A stretch of DNA of 64,000 nt from Sphingomonas sp. S-NIH.Pt15_0812. GTDB taxonomy: Bacteria; Pseudomonadota; Alphaproteobacteria; Sphingomonadales; Sphingomonadaceae. The notes under the pieces were generated by a model. The model worked only from the letters and a program-made list of their open reading frames with translations, ran no database searches and was not told where the DNA came from. Positions 16,179-24,874 of this stretch are shown in pieces. The stretch's first letter is position 1. Each line of letters begins with the position of its first letter. The translations under genes were made by a program, and so were the position numbers. Where the stretch lies: contig NZ_QLJH01000020.1 in NCBI RefSeq assembly GCF_003951315.1, positions 9,656 to 73,655 of the forward strand, given 5' to 3'.

Positions 16179-17486
16179 ATGATGAGCCGTGAGGGACTTC
16201 GAGACCCCCTGGAAGCGAGGGTCATGCGCAAGGTGACCTGGCGGCTGCTGCCGTTCCTGATGCTCTGCTACCTTCTCGCCTTTATCGACCGCGCCAATAT
16301 CGGCATGGCGTCGCTGCAGATGAACGCCGATCTGGGCTTGAGCAGCACCGTCTTCGGCTTCGGCGCCAGCCTGTTCTTCATCGCCTATTTCCTGATGGAG
16401 GTGCCGAGCAACCTCATGCTCCAGCGCGTCGGTGCGCGGCTATGGATCGCACGGATCATGGTGAGCTGGGGCATCGTCTCGGCGGCCATGGCTTTTGTGT
16501 GGAACGTCGAGTCTTTCTACGTCATGCGCTTTCTGCTCGGCGCGGCGGAGGCCGGCTTCTTCCCGGGCGTGATCCTCTACCTGACCTACTGGATGCCGCC
16601 GCTCTACAGGGGCCGAACATTGGCCTTGTTCGCGGTGGCGATCCCCTTGTCGAGCTTCATCGGCTCGCCGCTTGGCGGGGTCCTGCTGTCGCTCGACGGC
16701 GTAGGTGGCCTGCACGGTTGGCAGTGGCTGTTTCTGTGCGAAGGGCTGCCGACGATCCTGCTTGGCCTGGCGTGTCTGCGCGTGCTCACCGACCGTCCCG
16801 CTCAGGCCGAGTGGCTGGACCCGGATGAGAAGCGCTGGCTGAGTGCCGCAACTACCGCCGCCACCGACGGCCGGCCGATGGTACACGGCTCCGCCTGGGG
16901 GCTGATCCGTACGCCGGCCTTCTGGGCGATGGTGCTCGCCTGTTGCGGCGCGTCGGCCGCTGGCAGCGTGCTGGGGGTGTGGCAGCCGCAATTGCTCAAA
17001 TCCTATGGTTTGACCAATCTCGAAACGGGACTGGTCAATTCGGTCCCGTACGGCGTGGCAGCGATCGCGATGGTGCTGTGGGGACGCCATTCCGACGCCA
17101 CCAACGAGCGGCGCTGGCACACAGCGCTGCCCCTGCTTCTGATCGCGGCGGGCGTATTGGGTACCTTCACCCTCACCGGGCTTGCGCCAACCGTGCTGCT
17201 GCTCACCTTCGTGCTGATGGGCGCCTACTGTTTCAAGGGGCCTTTCTGGAGCATGGCGTCGAGCTGGCTGTCCGCCGGTACCGCGGCAGCGGGCATCGCC
17301 GCGATCAACGCGACATCCAACCTGATCGGAGGTGGCCTGATGGTGAATGTCTACGGCCTGATCCACGCCCGGACCGGCAGTCACGTTCTCGCACTGATGC
17401 CGCTTGCTGGCTTGACCATAGGCAGCGCACTGGCCGTGATCATCGTCGGGCGGCAAGCGCGCGCCCAGCCGGTGGTGGCTGCATGA
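16179..17486 (+). CDS. MFS transporter, anion:cation symporter (ACS) type
   Basis: 435 residues, 12 predicted transmembrane helices. AFIDRANIGMASLQMNADLGLS and the loop motif EVPSNLMLQRVGARLWIARIMV are characteristic of the ACS branch (tartrate, 4-hydroxyphenylacetate and phthalate permeases), which bring organic anions in with protons. ATG at 16179 is chosen because GGAGAGGA precedes it; an earlier ATG at 16128 lies just seven bases past the preceding stop. The gene probably supplies the substrate of the neighbouring hydroxyacid dehydrogenase and RraA-like enzyme. Confidence 0.92.
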   Translation: MMSREGLRDPLEARVMRKVTWRLLPFLMLCYLLAFIDRANIGMASLQMNADLGLSSTVFGFGASLFFIAYFLMEVPSNLMLQRVGARLWIARIMVSWGIVSAAMAFVWNVESFYVMRFLLGAAEAGFFPGVILYLTYWMPPLYRGRTLALFAVAIPLSSFIGSPLGGVLLSLDGVGGLHGWQWLFLCEGLPTILLGLACLRVLTDRPAQAEWLDPDEKRWLSAATTAATDGRPMVHGSAWGLIRTPAFWAMVLACCGASAAGSVLGVWQPQLLKSYGLTNLETGLVNSVPYGVAAIAMVLWGRHSDATNERRWHTALPLLLIAAGVLGTFTLTGLAPTVLLLTFVLMGAYCFKGPFWSMASSWLSAGTAAAGIAAINATSNLIGGGLMVNVYGLIHARTGSHVLALMPLAGLTIGSALAVIIVGRQARAQPVVAA

Positions 17487-17524
17487 GCCGCCACGATCAG
17501 GATCGACGTGCAGGGAGATCGAAG

Positions 17525-18583
17525 ATGAAGACCTTGCAACATGTCCTTCTCGCCGCGACAGCATTATTGACGGCACCTACCCTGGCACAGGACCGCGCTA
17601 TCTCACCAAATGGTGGTCGGCCCGAGATCCATGATGTCGAGGAGATGCGGCGGATCGGCGGCTATACTGCGCCCGGCGCACGTGCCTATGCGGATCTGGC
17701 CGCGCAGGCTGGCGGCAAGGTGTGGCCAGTGACCCTCTACTATCGGTGTCAGGCGGTCCGCGAACGACGTCCATTGAAGGCGCCGGCACCGAAGCCGATC
17801 GAAGTCTTCGATCACGTTTATTCGATCGGTACGGCCGAGAACAACATCTGGGCGATCGATACCGACGACGGCATCCTGCTGCTCGATGCGCTGAGCAGCG
17901 AGGCGGACGCGCGCGATGTCATCGTCGCCAACATGAAGACGCTGGGCTTGGACCCCAAGCGTATCCGCATCATCGTCATCACCCATAATCACTTCGATCA
18001 CTTTGGCGGCGCGGCCTATCTGAAAGCCTTGTCGGGCGCGAAGATCGGCATGAGCCGCGCCGACTGGACCGGCAAGCCGATGATGGGGACGCTGCCTGTG
18101 AAGGCAGGTGATGATTTTTTCATTGAGGACGGTCAGACTATCACTCTTGGTGGCCGGTCCGTCACCGCCCTTCTAACACCAGGGCACACACCTGGGACGA
18201 TTTCCTTGCTGTTCCCGGTCAGCGATCACGGCGTACCGCACATGGCGTCCCTATTCGGGGGGCAGGGTTCGCCGCGGGATGTCGCCGCGCTCATGATCTT
18301 TCGTCATTCGCTCGACCATTTCGCCGATTACACCGACCGGATGCAGGCCGATGTCGTGCTGTCCAACCACACGGTGGGCGATGATGGCCTCACCCGGGTG
18401 GCCGCTTTGCAGCGGCGACGCGCCGGTGAGCCCAACCCTTATGTTGTCGGTCGGGAAGGCGTGATCCGCTATGACGCCGAATGGCGCGGCTGCCTCAGTG
18501 CCGATATCGATCAGGCGATTGCAGGAGGTGGTATCAAGCCGGGCACTCGCGCTATCAAGCAAACCGGCGGAGGCGCGTGGTGA
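17525..18583 (+). CDS. Metallo-beta-lactamase-fold hydrolase (subclass B3-like), exported
   Basis: 352 residues with a signal peptide (MKTLQHVLLAATALLTAPTLAQ). Metal motif THNHFDHFGG (HxHxDH), second ligand His in LTPGHTPGTISLLF and third in LSNHTVGDDG, the arrangement of subclass B3 beta-lactamases and related periplasmic lactonases or esterases. The N-terminal ~80 residues (EIHDVEEMRRIGGYTAPGARAYADLAAQ) are an extra segment not seen in classical B3 enzymes. Following the permease gene by 38 bases suggests a hydrolase for the pathway substrate; antibiotic resistance is only an alternative. Confidence 0.88.
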   Translation: MKTLQHVLLAATALLTAPTLAQDRAISPNGGRPEIHDVEEMRRIGGYTAPGARAYADLAAQAGGKVWPVTLYYRCQAVRERRPLKAPAPKPIEVFDHVYSIGTAENNIWAIDTDDGILLLDALSSEADARDVIVANMKTLGLDPKRIRIIVITHNHFDHFGGAAYLKALSGAKIGMSRADWTGKPMMGTLPVKAGDDFFIEDGQTITLGGRSVTALLTPGHTPGTISLLFPVSDHGVPHMASLFGGQGSPRDVAALMIFRHSLDHFADYTDRMQADVVLSNHTVGDDGLTRVAALQRRRAGEPNPYVVGREGVIRYDAEWRGCLSADIDQAIAGGGIKPGTRAIKQTGGGAW

Positions 18584-18585
18584 GC

Positions 18586-18780
18586 ATGTGCACCCTCCCG
18601 GGCGAGATCATCGCGCATGTCGTGGCGCACTGTCCCGGTCGTACGGATGAGGCTCTCCAGCCACGCTTTGGTATGAGCTATAACACGTGGCGCAAGATCG
18701 CTGCTGGCAAACCGATCAGAACCACCGTCGCGGCTCGGTTGATCGAGCGGGTCAAGGCAGAGGCGCAGCCACAGGCTTAG
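18586..18780 (+). CDS. Small helix-turn-helix-like protein
   Basis: 64 residues from the ATG at 18586; a GTG at 18580 overlapping the previous stop as GTGA is an equally good, translationally coupled start. The centre, FGMSYNTWRKIAAGKPIRTTVAARLIERV, reads like a DNA-binding helix-turn-helix of the XRE/Cro kind. Two cysteines sit near the N-terminus (MCTLPGE, AHCPGR). No family name was recognised. Coupling to the metallo-hydrolase suggests it belongs to the same cluster. Confidence 0.6.
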   Translation: MCTLPGEIIAHVVAHCPGRTDEALQPRFGMSYNTWRKIAAGKPIRTTVAARLIERVKAEAQPQA

Positions 18781-19341
18781 GTATGCAGCCATGAAGGTTC
18801 ATGAATGTCCAAAGTTGGGTGGCTTAGAAAGTCGCAGGAATAGCTGCTTCTGGGTCACTTCGGATCGCCTTCGGTTTCCCGCTGCGTGGCGTTCGATCAC
18901 TTGTACACCTGTACACCCTGTTGTACCCCTAACTGTGCAACTCGCCGACAGACGGGCTGCACGGCGACGCAAATTCAATGACTTAGCGCGCGGGTATAAT
19001 AGGTCAGGAATCCTGTCTCCCCGACCATCCGCAGCTAAGTCTTTGATTTCGCCTCTTAACGACGGCGCTCAGGGACGGCTGTACCCCTTGGGGTGGCGGA
19101 ATGGGCTTTTCGAACGTGGCGCTGCGCGGCAGTCGCTACTGGTGGCGCACCACGGTAACCGGGTCTAACCGTCCTGTGCTGTCGAGACGCCGAGCGGTTA
19201 CGCGGATTGTTGATCTCCAGGCCATGAACGGGCGTTGCAACGAAGCTACGCGCTATCGCGTGAGCTCCGATCGCGACGTCCCCGCCTCGATAGAAGAAGC
19301 GCTTGCAGGGATATTGGCATCGCGACCGGTGTTACCCTTTG
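18781..19341. other. 560-bp gap with short repeats and an integrase-like remnant
   Basis: No intact gene. At 18902-18929 the octamer TGTACACC occurs twice back to back and once more as TGTACCCC; a further TGTACCCC is at 19080-19087. The second half contains a short coding-like stretch resembling a recombinase N-terminus (separate entry). The promoter of the hydrolase at 19342 should lie at its right end. Confidence 0.4.
19101..19320 (+). pseudogene. Possible remnant of a tyrosine-recombinase N-terminus
   Basis: The frame from 19101 begins MGFSNVALRGSRYWWRTTV, which resembles the opening of alphaproteobacterial site-specific integrases (short beta strand followed by RRGSxYxWRR-like sequence). 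Similarity fades after about 35 residues and the frame runs into the signal-peptide region of the next gene without any catalytic domain. Judged by eye from family memory only. Confidence 0.3.
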
Positions 19342-20343
19342 ATGCTTCGTCCCTTTCTCGCTGCCGCCGCCTGTTCGGCCCTGCTTTCAACCGTTGCCTC
19401 GGCGCAAACCGCGCCGCTCGGTGCCGATCTGGAGCGGTTCGACTATCCTGCCCCCGTGCACTGGTTCGAGGCGAGTTCGCAGGGCCATCCGGTTCGCATG
19501 GCCTTTCTCGACTGGCCCGCGACCGCCACGCCCAACGGCACGACGGTTGTCCTGCTCCACGGCAAGAACTTCTGCGCCGCGACCTGGGGCGATACCGCGC
19601 GCGGGCTGGCGGCCGCAGGCTACCGCGTCATCGCGCCGGACCAGATCGGCTTTTGCAAATCTTCGAAGCCGAGTGGCTATCAGTACAGCTTCCACGCCAT
19701 GGCCGCGCTGACGGCGGCGCTGCTCGACCGGGCCGGGGCCGGCAAGGTCGTGCTGGTCGGCCATTCGACCGGCGGCATTCTCGCCACCCGCTTCGCGCTT
19801 CTGTACCCTGAGCGGGTCGCGAAGCTGGTGCTGGTCAACCCGCTCGGCCTCAACGACACGCTGAGCGAAGGCGTGCCCTATACCGACCTCGGCAAGCTGC
19901 GTGCCGAGGAAGCCAAGACCGACGCGTCGTCGATTAAGGCCTATCAGCTCCGCAACTATTATCATGGGGTCTGGCGGCCAGACTACGACCGGTGGGTCGC
20001 CATGCTGGCCGGGCAATATGCCAGCCCCGATGGTGACACGGTGCGCGATGCACAGGCCCGTCTGTCCGATATGATCCAGACCCAGCCGGTCGCGGCCGAG
20101 CTGCCGCGCTTGGCGGTTCCGACCACGCTCATCATCGGCCAGCGCGACTTGACGGCCTTTCGGGCGAACAGTGCGCCCGAGGGCCAGCGTGCGCGCGTCG
20201 GCACCGTGCCGCAGGCCGCCGAGGAGGCGGTGAAGCGCATCCCCGGCGCGCGCCTGATCCGCCTGGACGATCTCGGCCATTCGCCACAGGTCGAGGCGCC
20301 CGCCGAGTTCCTGCAATCGCTTCGCTCTGCGATGACGCCGTGA
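19342..20343 (+). CDS. Alpha/beta hydrolase, exported
   Basis: 333 residues with a cleavable signal peptide (MLRPFLAAAACSALLSTVASAQ). Alpha/beta hydrolase core: oxyanion region VVLLHGKNFCAATWGD, nucleophile elbow VGHSTGGILATRF, and catalytic His in LDDLGHSPQVEAP near the C-terminus. Reaction class is ester, epoxide or C-C hydrolysis; the export signal points to the periplasm. It overlaps the following serine hydrolase by four bases (ATGA), so the two are made together. The ORF also opens 13 codons earlier, but the signal peptide fixes the start at 19342. Confidence 0.88.
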   Translation: MLRPFLAAAACSALLSTVASAQTAPLGADLERFDYPAPVHWFEASSQGHPVRMAFLDWPATATPNGTTVVLLHGKNFCAATWGDTARGLAAAGYRVIAPDQIGFCKSSKPSGYQYSFHAMAALTAALLDRAGAGKVVLVGHSTGGILATRFALLYPERVAKLVLVNPLGLNDTLSEGVPYTDLGKLRAEEAKTDASSIKAYQLRNYYHGVWRPDYDRWVAMLAGQYASPDGDTVRDAQARLSDMIQTQPVAAELPRLAVPTTLIIGQRDLTAFRANSAPEGQRARVGTVPQAAEEAVKRIPGARLIRLDDLGHSPQVEAPAEFLQSLRSAMTP

Positions 20344-21392
20344 AGCGATATGCCTGCGCGCTGGCGCTTCTCCTCGCCAGCGGTTGCGATGCTGCCCCCG
20401 CACCACGGCAAGCGGCCGTGTCCGGCCCGGTCGAGACGCGCGGTTTGGACAGCGCCATCCTGGCCAACACCGTTGCCCAAGCCAGCCGTCTTCCCCGGCT
20501 CCGCTCGCTGCTGGTCCTCCGCGACGGGCAGGTGCTGGCCGAGCAGCGCTTCAACAGAGGGCCGCCGCTCGACCGGCCGGTCAACATCAAGTCCGCGTCC
20601 AAGTCGGTCCTGTCCGCATTGGTCGGCATCGCGATCGCGAAAGGCGTGCTGACCGGCATCGACCAGCCCGTGCTGTCGGTGCTTGGCAGCGATGCGCCGC
20701 TCGATCCCGACCCGCGCCTTGCCCGGCTGACCGTCGAGGACCTGCTGACGATGCGCGCGGGACTGGAGCGGACGTCGGGTGAGAATTACGGGCGCTGGAT
20801 GTCCAGCCGCAACTGGGTCCGCTTCGCCCTCGCGCGCCCGTTCGTCGATGAGCCGGGCGGCGCGATGCTCTACTCGACCGGCAACACGCATCTGCTGTCG
20901 GCGATGCTGACCCGCGCGTCGGGACGCGACACCTACGTCCTGATGCGCGAGTGGCTGGCGGAGCCGCTCGGCATCACCATCCCGCCATGGTCGCGCGATC
21001 CGCAGAGCATCTATTTCGGCGGCAACGATATGATGATGTCGCCGCGCAGTCTGGCGCGGTTCGGCGAACTCTATCGCCTGGGCGGCGTGATCGACGGACG
21101 GCGGATCGTTCCCGCCCGCTGGATCGCGGAAAGCTGGACTCCTCGCACCGTATCGCCGTGGAGCGGCGGGCAATATGGCTATGGCTGGTTCGTCGGCACC
21201 AGTCGTGGCCATCCGCTGCGCTTCGCCTGGGGCTATGGCGGGCAGATGCTGTTCATCGTGCCAGACCTGAAGCTGACGGTCGTCATGACCTCCGATCCCA
21301 GCGGCGCGCGGGACAATGGCCATATCGCCGCGCTCCATGCGCTGCTCGACGACGGCATCGTGCCCGCCGCCGAGCGGGGTGGAGCAACGTGA
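20340..21392 (+). CDS. Serine hydrolase, class C beta-lactamase/DD-peptidase family, lipoprotein
   Basis: 350 residues. Lipoprotein signal ALALLLASGC. Catalytic SxxK tetrad as SASK in NIKSASKSVLSALVG, second motif around LYSTGNTHLLSAML, and the C-terminal GYGWFVG...WGYGGQMLFIVPDLKL block. This family includes class C beta-lactamases, esterases and D-aminopeptidases; 6-aminohexanoate-dimer hydrolase-like members share the layout. A degraded partial copy of its 3' part lies at about 56218-56416 in this window. Translationally coupled to the alpha/beta hydrolase before it. Confidence 0.88.
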   Translation: MKRYACALALLLASGCDAAPAPRQAAVSGPVETRGLDSAILANTVAQASRLPRLRSLLVLRDGQVLAEQRFNRGPPLDRPVNIKSASKSVLSALVGIAIAKGVLTGIDQPVLSVLGSDAPLDPDPRLARLTVEDLLTMRAGLERTSGENYGRWMSSRNWVRFALARPFVDEPGGAMLYSTGNTHLLSAMLTRASGRDTYVLMREWLAEPLGITIPPWSRDPQSIYFGGNDMMMSPRSLARFGELYRLGGVIDGRRIVPARWIAESWTPRTVSPWSGGQYGYGWFVGTSRGHPLRFAWGYGGQMLFIVPDLKLTVVMTSDPSGARDNGHIAALHALLDDGIVPAAERGGAT

Positions 21393-21405
21393 CGGGCGAA
21401 GACGC

Positions 21406-22578
21406 TCAACCGCGATGCACGACCGCGCCGATGCGGACGGCGTCCAAGCCGAGCCATGCCGCCATCCGGTCCAACTCAACCTGAAGCCGGGGCAGCGTAT
21501 CGGCGGGCGCTCGCGGTTCCAGCGTGACGCGGTGCGCGAGCAGCAGCCCGGCCTGCCGATCCGCTTTCAGATCGACCCTGCCGACCAGCGCCTCGTCCAT
21601 CAGGAAGGGCAGCACGTAATAGCCGTGCGTGCGCCGGTCCTGCGGGACATAGATTTCGATGCGATAGTGGAAGCCGAACAGGCGTTCGGTGCGGGACCGC
21701 TCCCAGATCAACGGATCGAACGGCGCGAGCAAGGCAGCGCCGCGCACCCGGCGCGGCACGGTCGCGTCGCGATGCATCCATGCCTTCTGGCTCCAGCCTT
21801 CGACCCGCACCGGCACGAGCACGCCATCCTCCGCCAGATCGGCGATGGCGTGATCGGCTTCGGCGGGTTTCAACCGGAAATAGTCGCGCAGGTCGCTGGC
21901 GGTCGCGACGCCCAGCGCACGAGAGCTCCGTTCGATCAAGGCGCGTTGCGCCGCCTCAACCGGTGGCGTCGGGAGCGCCAGTACCGCTGGCGGGATAACC
22001 CGCTCGGTCAGGTCGTACAGGCGCGCGAAGCTGCCCCGCCGGGTCGCGGTGGTGATCTGCCCGGACCAGAACAGCCATTCGAGCGCGTGCTTGACGTGGC
22101 TCCATTCCCACCAACCGCTGCGGCTGGACCCGTTCTCGAAGTCGGCGGCTGTTAGCGGGCCTTCGGCGGTGATCCGTTCGAGCACGGCGTCAGCCTCGTC
22201 CCGACGCTCGGTCGCGAACCGCCGCAGCGCCTGGTAGCCGATCTCGCCCCGCTCAGCCCGCGCCATGCGCCAGCGGAGCAGGGGGTGGAGGTCGAGCGGC
22301 AGCAACGACGCCTCGTGCGCCCAATATTCGAACATGCGCCGCTGCCGTTTCGGCCCCCACGCATCGCCCTCCAGCAAAGCTCGGTCATAGCCACCGAGCC
22401 GCGAGTACGCGGGCAGATAGTGCGCTCGCGTCAGCACGTTGACGCTATCGATCTGGAAGAGGTTGAGCCGCTCGGCGGTGCTGCGCAGGTGACGAGCGGA
22501 CGGGTTGACGGGACGCGGACGACCCAAGCCCTGCGCCGCCAGGACGATCCGACGCGCTTCGCGGTTGGAGATGCTCAT
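21406..22578 (-). CDS. YcaQ-type winged-helix DNA glycosylase
   Basis: 390 residues of the HTH_42/YcaQ family, enzymes that unhook DNA interstrand crosslinks by excising N-alkylated bases. The N-terminal LNLFQIDSVNVLTRAHYLPAYSRLG carries the QxD catalytic motif, SLLPLDLHPLLRWRM and the C-terminal WERSRTERLFGFHYRIEIYVP and GRVDLKADR blocks are family signatures. The ATG at 22578 starts MSISNREARRIVLAAQGL; an earlier start at 22614 adds 12 residues without similarity. Convergent with the serine hydrolase. Confidence 0.88.
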   Translation of the reverse strand: MSISNREARRIVLAAQGLGRPRPVNPSARHLRSTAERLNLFQIDSVNVLTRAHYLPAYSRLGGYDRALLEGDAWGPKRQRRMFEYWAHEASLLPLDLHPLLRWRMARAERGEIGYQALRRFATERRDEADAVLERITAEGPLTAADFENGSSRSGWWEWSHVKHALEWLFWSGQITTATRRGSFARLYDLTERVIPPAVLALPTPPVEAAQRALIERSSRALGVATASDLRDYFRLKPAEADHAIADLAEDGVLVPVRVEGWSQKAWMHRDATVPRRVRGAALLAPFDPLIWERSRTERLFGFHYRIEIYVPQDRRTHGYYVLPFLMDEALVGRVDLKADRQAGLLLAHRVTLEPRAPADTLPRLQVELDRMAAWLGLDAVRIGAVVHRG

Positions 22579-22664
22579 GTCCGACGAATTCGACCTTGGA
22601 AAGCGGCGCGTCAATCTGGCGCTCCGGTGATGGATGGACCGGCTTCAAGCGTTATCGCTTTGCT

Positions 22665-23558
22665 TCATCCTTCGTCGCTAAACGCCGAAACCGCCATCTC
22701 GACAAAGGCGCGCAGGCCTGCCGTCATGCGACGATCGGGCAGGCGGACAAGCGTCAGCGGACGAGGTTCGGGCGCGTGATCCGCCATGACCGGGATCAGA
22801 CGCCCCGACGCCAGATCACTGTCCAGCGTCATCTGGGATTGCAGGATGATGCCATAGCCCGCGACCGCCGCTTGCCGTAGGGCGGCCGCGTGGTTGATGC
22901 GCAGGCGCGGCGGGGGCAGCGGTACGACATGCGCACCACCCGGACCGACCAGCGTCCATCGATCGTCCGCACCGAATTGCGCGAAGCCGATCAGCCGATG
23001 TTCGCGCAAGTCGTCGGGCGTCACCGGATGACCGTAGCGCTCCAAATAGGCCGGCGCGGCAGCGAGCATCAGCCGATAGGGAGCGAGCGGATGGGCGACC
23101 AACCAGTCATCCTCCAGCGCGCCGATCCGAAAGGCCAGGTCGAAGCCTTCCTCGATCAGGTCGATCTTGCGGTCGCCCAGCACCAGTTCCGCCTGCATGT
23201 CCGGAAAGCGGTCGAGATAGGCGGCCAGCAAGGGCGCGACCCGTTCGGTGCCGAAGGCGACCGGTGCGGCGATGCGAAGCCGACCGACCGGCGTCTGCGC
23301 CACCTCGGCACCCACCGCTTCGGCGATCGCGACATCCGCCAGCACGCGACGACAGGATTCGGCGAAGCGTCGACCGGCCTCGGTCGGCGACAACCGCCGG
23401 GTCGTCCGGTGCAACAGACGGGCGTCGAGCCGCGCTTCCAATGCATTGACGTGCTTGGCCACCATCGTCGCCGAGATGTCGTGCGCCTTGGCCGCGGCGG
23501 TGAAGCTGCCGAGATCGACGACCGATACGAAGATCGCCATGCTGGTCAATCGATCCAT
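22665..23558 (-). CDS. LysR family transcriptional regulator
   Basis: 297 residues: N-terminal winged HTH (MDRLTSMAIFVSVVDLGSFTAAAKAHDISATMVAKHVNALEARL) and periplasmic-binding-protein-like effector domain (GRLRIAAPVAFGTERVAPLLAAYLDRFP...FDLAFRIGAL). LysR proteins normally act on the divergent neighbour, here the quinone oxidoreductase at 23685. A perfect inverted repeat lies immediately before its start. The ATG at 23558 is chosen over one nine codons upstream because it matches the usual N-terminus and leaves the repeat outside the gene. Confidence 0.92.
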   Translation of the reverse strand: MDRLTSMAIFVSVVDLGSFTAAAKAHDISATMVAKHVNALEARLDARLLHRTTRRLSPTEAGRRFAESCRRVLADVAIAEAVGAEVAQTPVGRLRIAAPVAFGTERVAPLLAAYLDRFPDMQAELVLGDRKIDLIEEGFDLAFRIGALEDDWLVAHPLAPYRLMLAAAPAYLERYGHPVTPDDLREHRLIGFAQFGADDRWTLVGPGGAHVVPLPPPRLRINHAAALRQAAVAGYGIILQSQMTLDSDLASGRLIPVMADHAPEPRPLTLVRLPDRRMTAGLRAFVEMAVSAFSDEG

Positions 23559-23560
23559 TG

Positions 23561-23575
23561 CAAACCCCTGGTTTG
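23561..23575. promoter_or_regulatory. Candidate LysR operator
   Basis: Perfect inverted repeat CAAACC-CCT-GGTTTG directly upstream of the LysR start, in the 126-bp region shared with the divergent oxidoreductase gene. Arms and placement fit a LysR-type autoregulatory box (T-N11-A). Confidence 0.45.
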
Positions 23576-23684
23576 AAGATGTCACATCCTATGCGGCTGT
23601 TTCGGCTACGGTCCAGCAGGCATCCCCCAGTCATTGACAACCGGGACAAGGATGATCGGCGATGGGCGTGTCGAGGATAGGGCG

Positions 23685-24656
23685 GTGAAGGCGTTGTTCT
23701 TCGACCGGTTCGGGGGACCTGAGGTCCTGCGCTATGGCGCTCTTCCGGATCAGGCGCTGTACGCCGGTTCGGTCTTGGTCGAGACCAGCGCGGTCGGCCT
23801 GAACTTCGCCGACATATATCGCCGCCAGGGGGTCTATGTGCTGGACGGCGAGGCGCCATGGATCGGCGGCTATGAGGGGGCGGGACGCATCGTCGCGGTC
23901 GGGACCGGCGTCGAGCGCTGGCGGGTCGGTCAGCGGGTCGGGTTTCTCGACGTGCCGCGCGCCCATGCCGAACGGGTCTGCGCGCCCGCCGACCGTCTGG
24001 TCGCGCTGCCGGACGATATCGACGACCGCACGGCCGCCGCGCTGTTGCTGCAAGGCGTGACGGCGCAATATCTGGTTGAGGATAGCGGCAGGCTGGCTGC
24101 TGACGACCGGGTGCTGGTGCAGGCCGCGTCCGGTGGTGTCGGGCGGCTGGCGGTCCAGATGGCCGTGGCGTTGGGCGCCGAGGTCCACGCACTGGCCTCG
24201 ACCCCGGCCAAGCGCCAACAGGCGCGGTCGAATGGTGCAAGCGCGGTTTATGGCTATGACGATTGGGTGGCGAAGGTGCGGCGGGCGACCGGAGACGGCG
24301 TCGATGTGGTCTATGACTCGATCGGCACCACGCTCCACGACAGCCTCGCCGCCTTGCGTCCCGGTGGCCGTGTGGTGATCTTCGGCAAGGCGGGTGGTAC
24401 GCCGCCTGTGATCGATCCGCTGTCGCTGATGGAGCAGTCCAAGGGCGTCGTCGGCGGCGATCTTTGGACCTATCTGAACCGCGCGGAAAGCCGACAAAGC
24501 CGCGCCGACCGGCTGTTCGCGGCCTTGCGGGCCGGCACGATTACCGCGCCCGCCATCACCGCCGTCCCGCTGAGCGAGGGAGCCGCCGCTCATCGCCTGC
24601 TGGAAGATCGCAGCTTCGCGGGCAAGATTGTCCTGATCCCCGACGGTCCACGGTAA
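23685..24656 (+). CDS. Quinone oxidoreductase-like zinc-independent dehydrogenase (MDR superfamily)
   Basis: 323 residues from the GTG at 23685 (VKALFFDRFGGPEVLRYG), the usual start of this family; ATGs at 23634 and 23652 in frame are possible. Medium-chain fold: NFADIYRRQGVY, NADPH-binding VLVQAASGGVGRLAVQMAVALGA, and no structural-zinc Cys cluster. Members reduce quinones or enones with NADPH. Divergent from a LysR gene that probably induces it. Confidence 0.88.
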   Translation: MKALFFDRFGGPEVLRYGALPDQALYAGSVLVETSAVGLNFADIYRRQGVYVLDGEAPWIGGYEGAGRIVAVGTGVERWRVGQRVGFLDVPRAHAERVCAPADRLVALPDDIDDRTAAALLLQGVTAQYLVEDSGRLAADDRVLVQAASGGVGRLAVQMAVALGAEVHALASTPAKRQQARSNGASAVYGYDDWVAKVRRATGDGVDVVYDSIGTTLHDSLAALRPGGRVVIFGKAGGTPPVIDPLSLMEQSKGVVGGDLWTYLNRAESRQSRADRLFAALRAGTITAPAITAVPLSEGAAAHRLLEDRSFAGKIVLIPDGPR

Positions 24657-24836
24657 CGATGATCGCTGGTGGGGGCCTGCCATGCTCAGCTATGATGCAC
24701 GGCATACCCTACGATTATGAGATCGCGGCGCGCCAGGCATAAGCATTTGGTTTTCCAGTCTCTGCTTATACTGCCCGGACAGGCCGTATTCCGCTCAAGC
24801 GATCGCTGCCCCTGAGAGGGAAGGTCGGCGCGGTGG

Positions 24837-24874
24837 GACGGTCGCAAACCCATCCCGCCGAACCTGCGACCGTC
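24837..24874. terminator. Stem-loop between convergent genes
   Basis: GACGGTCGCA (24837-24846) and its exact reverse complement TGCGACCGTC (24865-24874) flank an 18-base loop, in the 216-bp gap between the convergent oxidoreductase and aldo/keto reductase genes and touching the latter's stop. No T-tract, so a bidirectional transcription barrier is only a proposal. The rest of the gap shows nothing. Confidence 0.35.

Noticed and set aside
16943..18583. 546-residue protein spanning the MFS end and the metallo-hydrolase
   Set aside because: The first ~190 codons are out of phase with the MFS gene; a signal peptide begins at the ATG at 17525.
18791..19168. 125-codon frame in the gap after the HTH gene
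   Set aside because: No family resemblance or ribosome binding site, and it runs through the short repeats.
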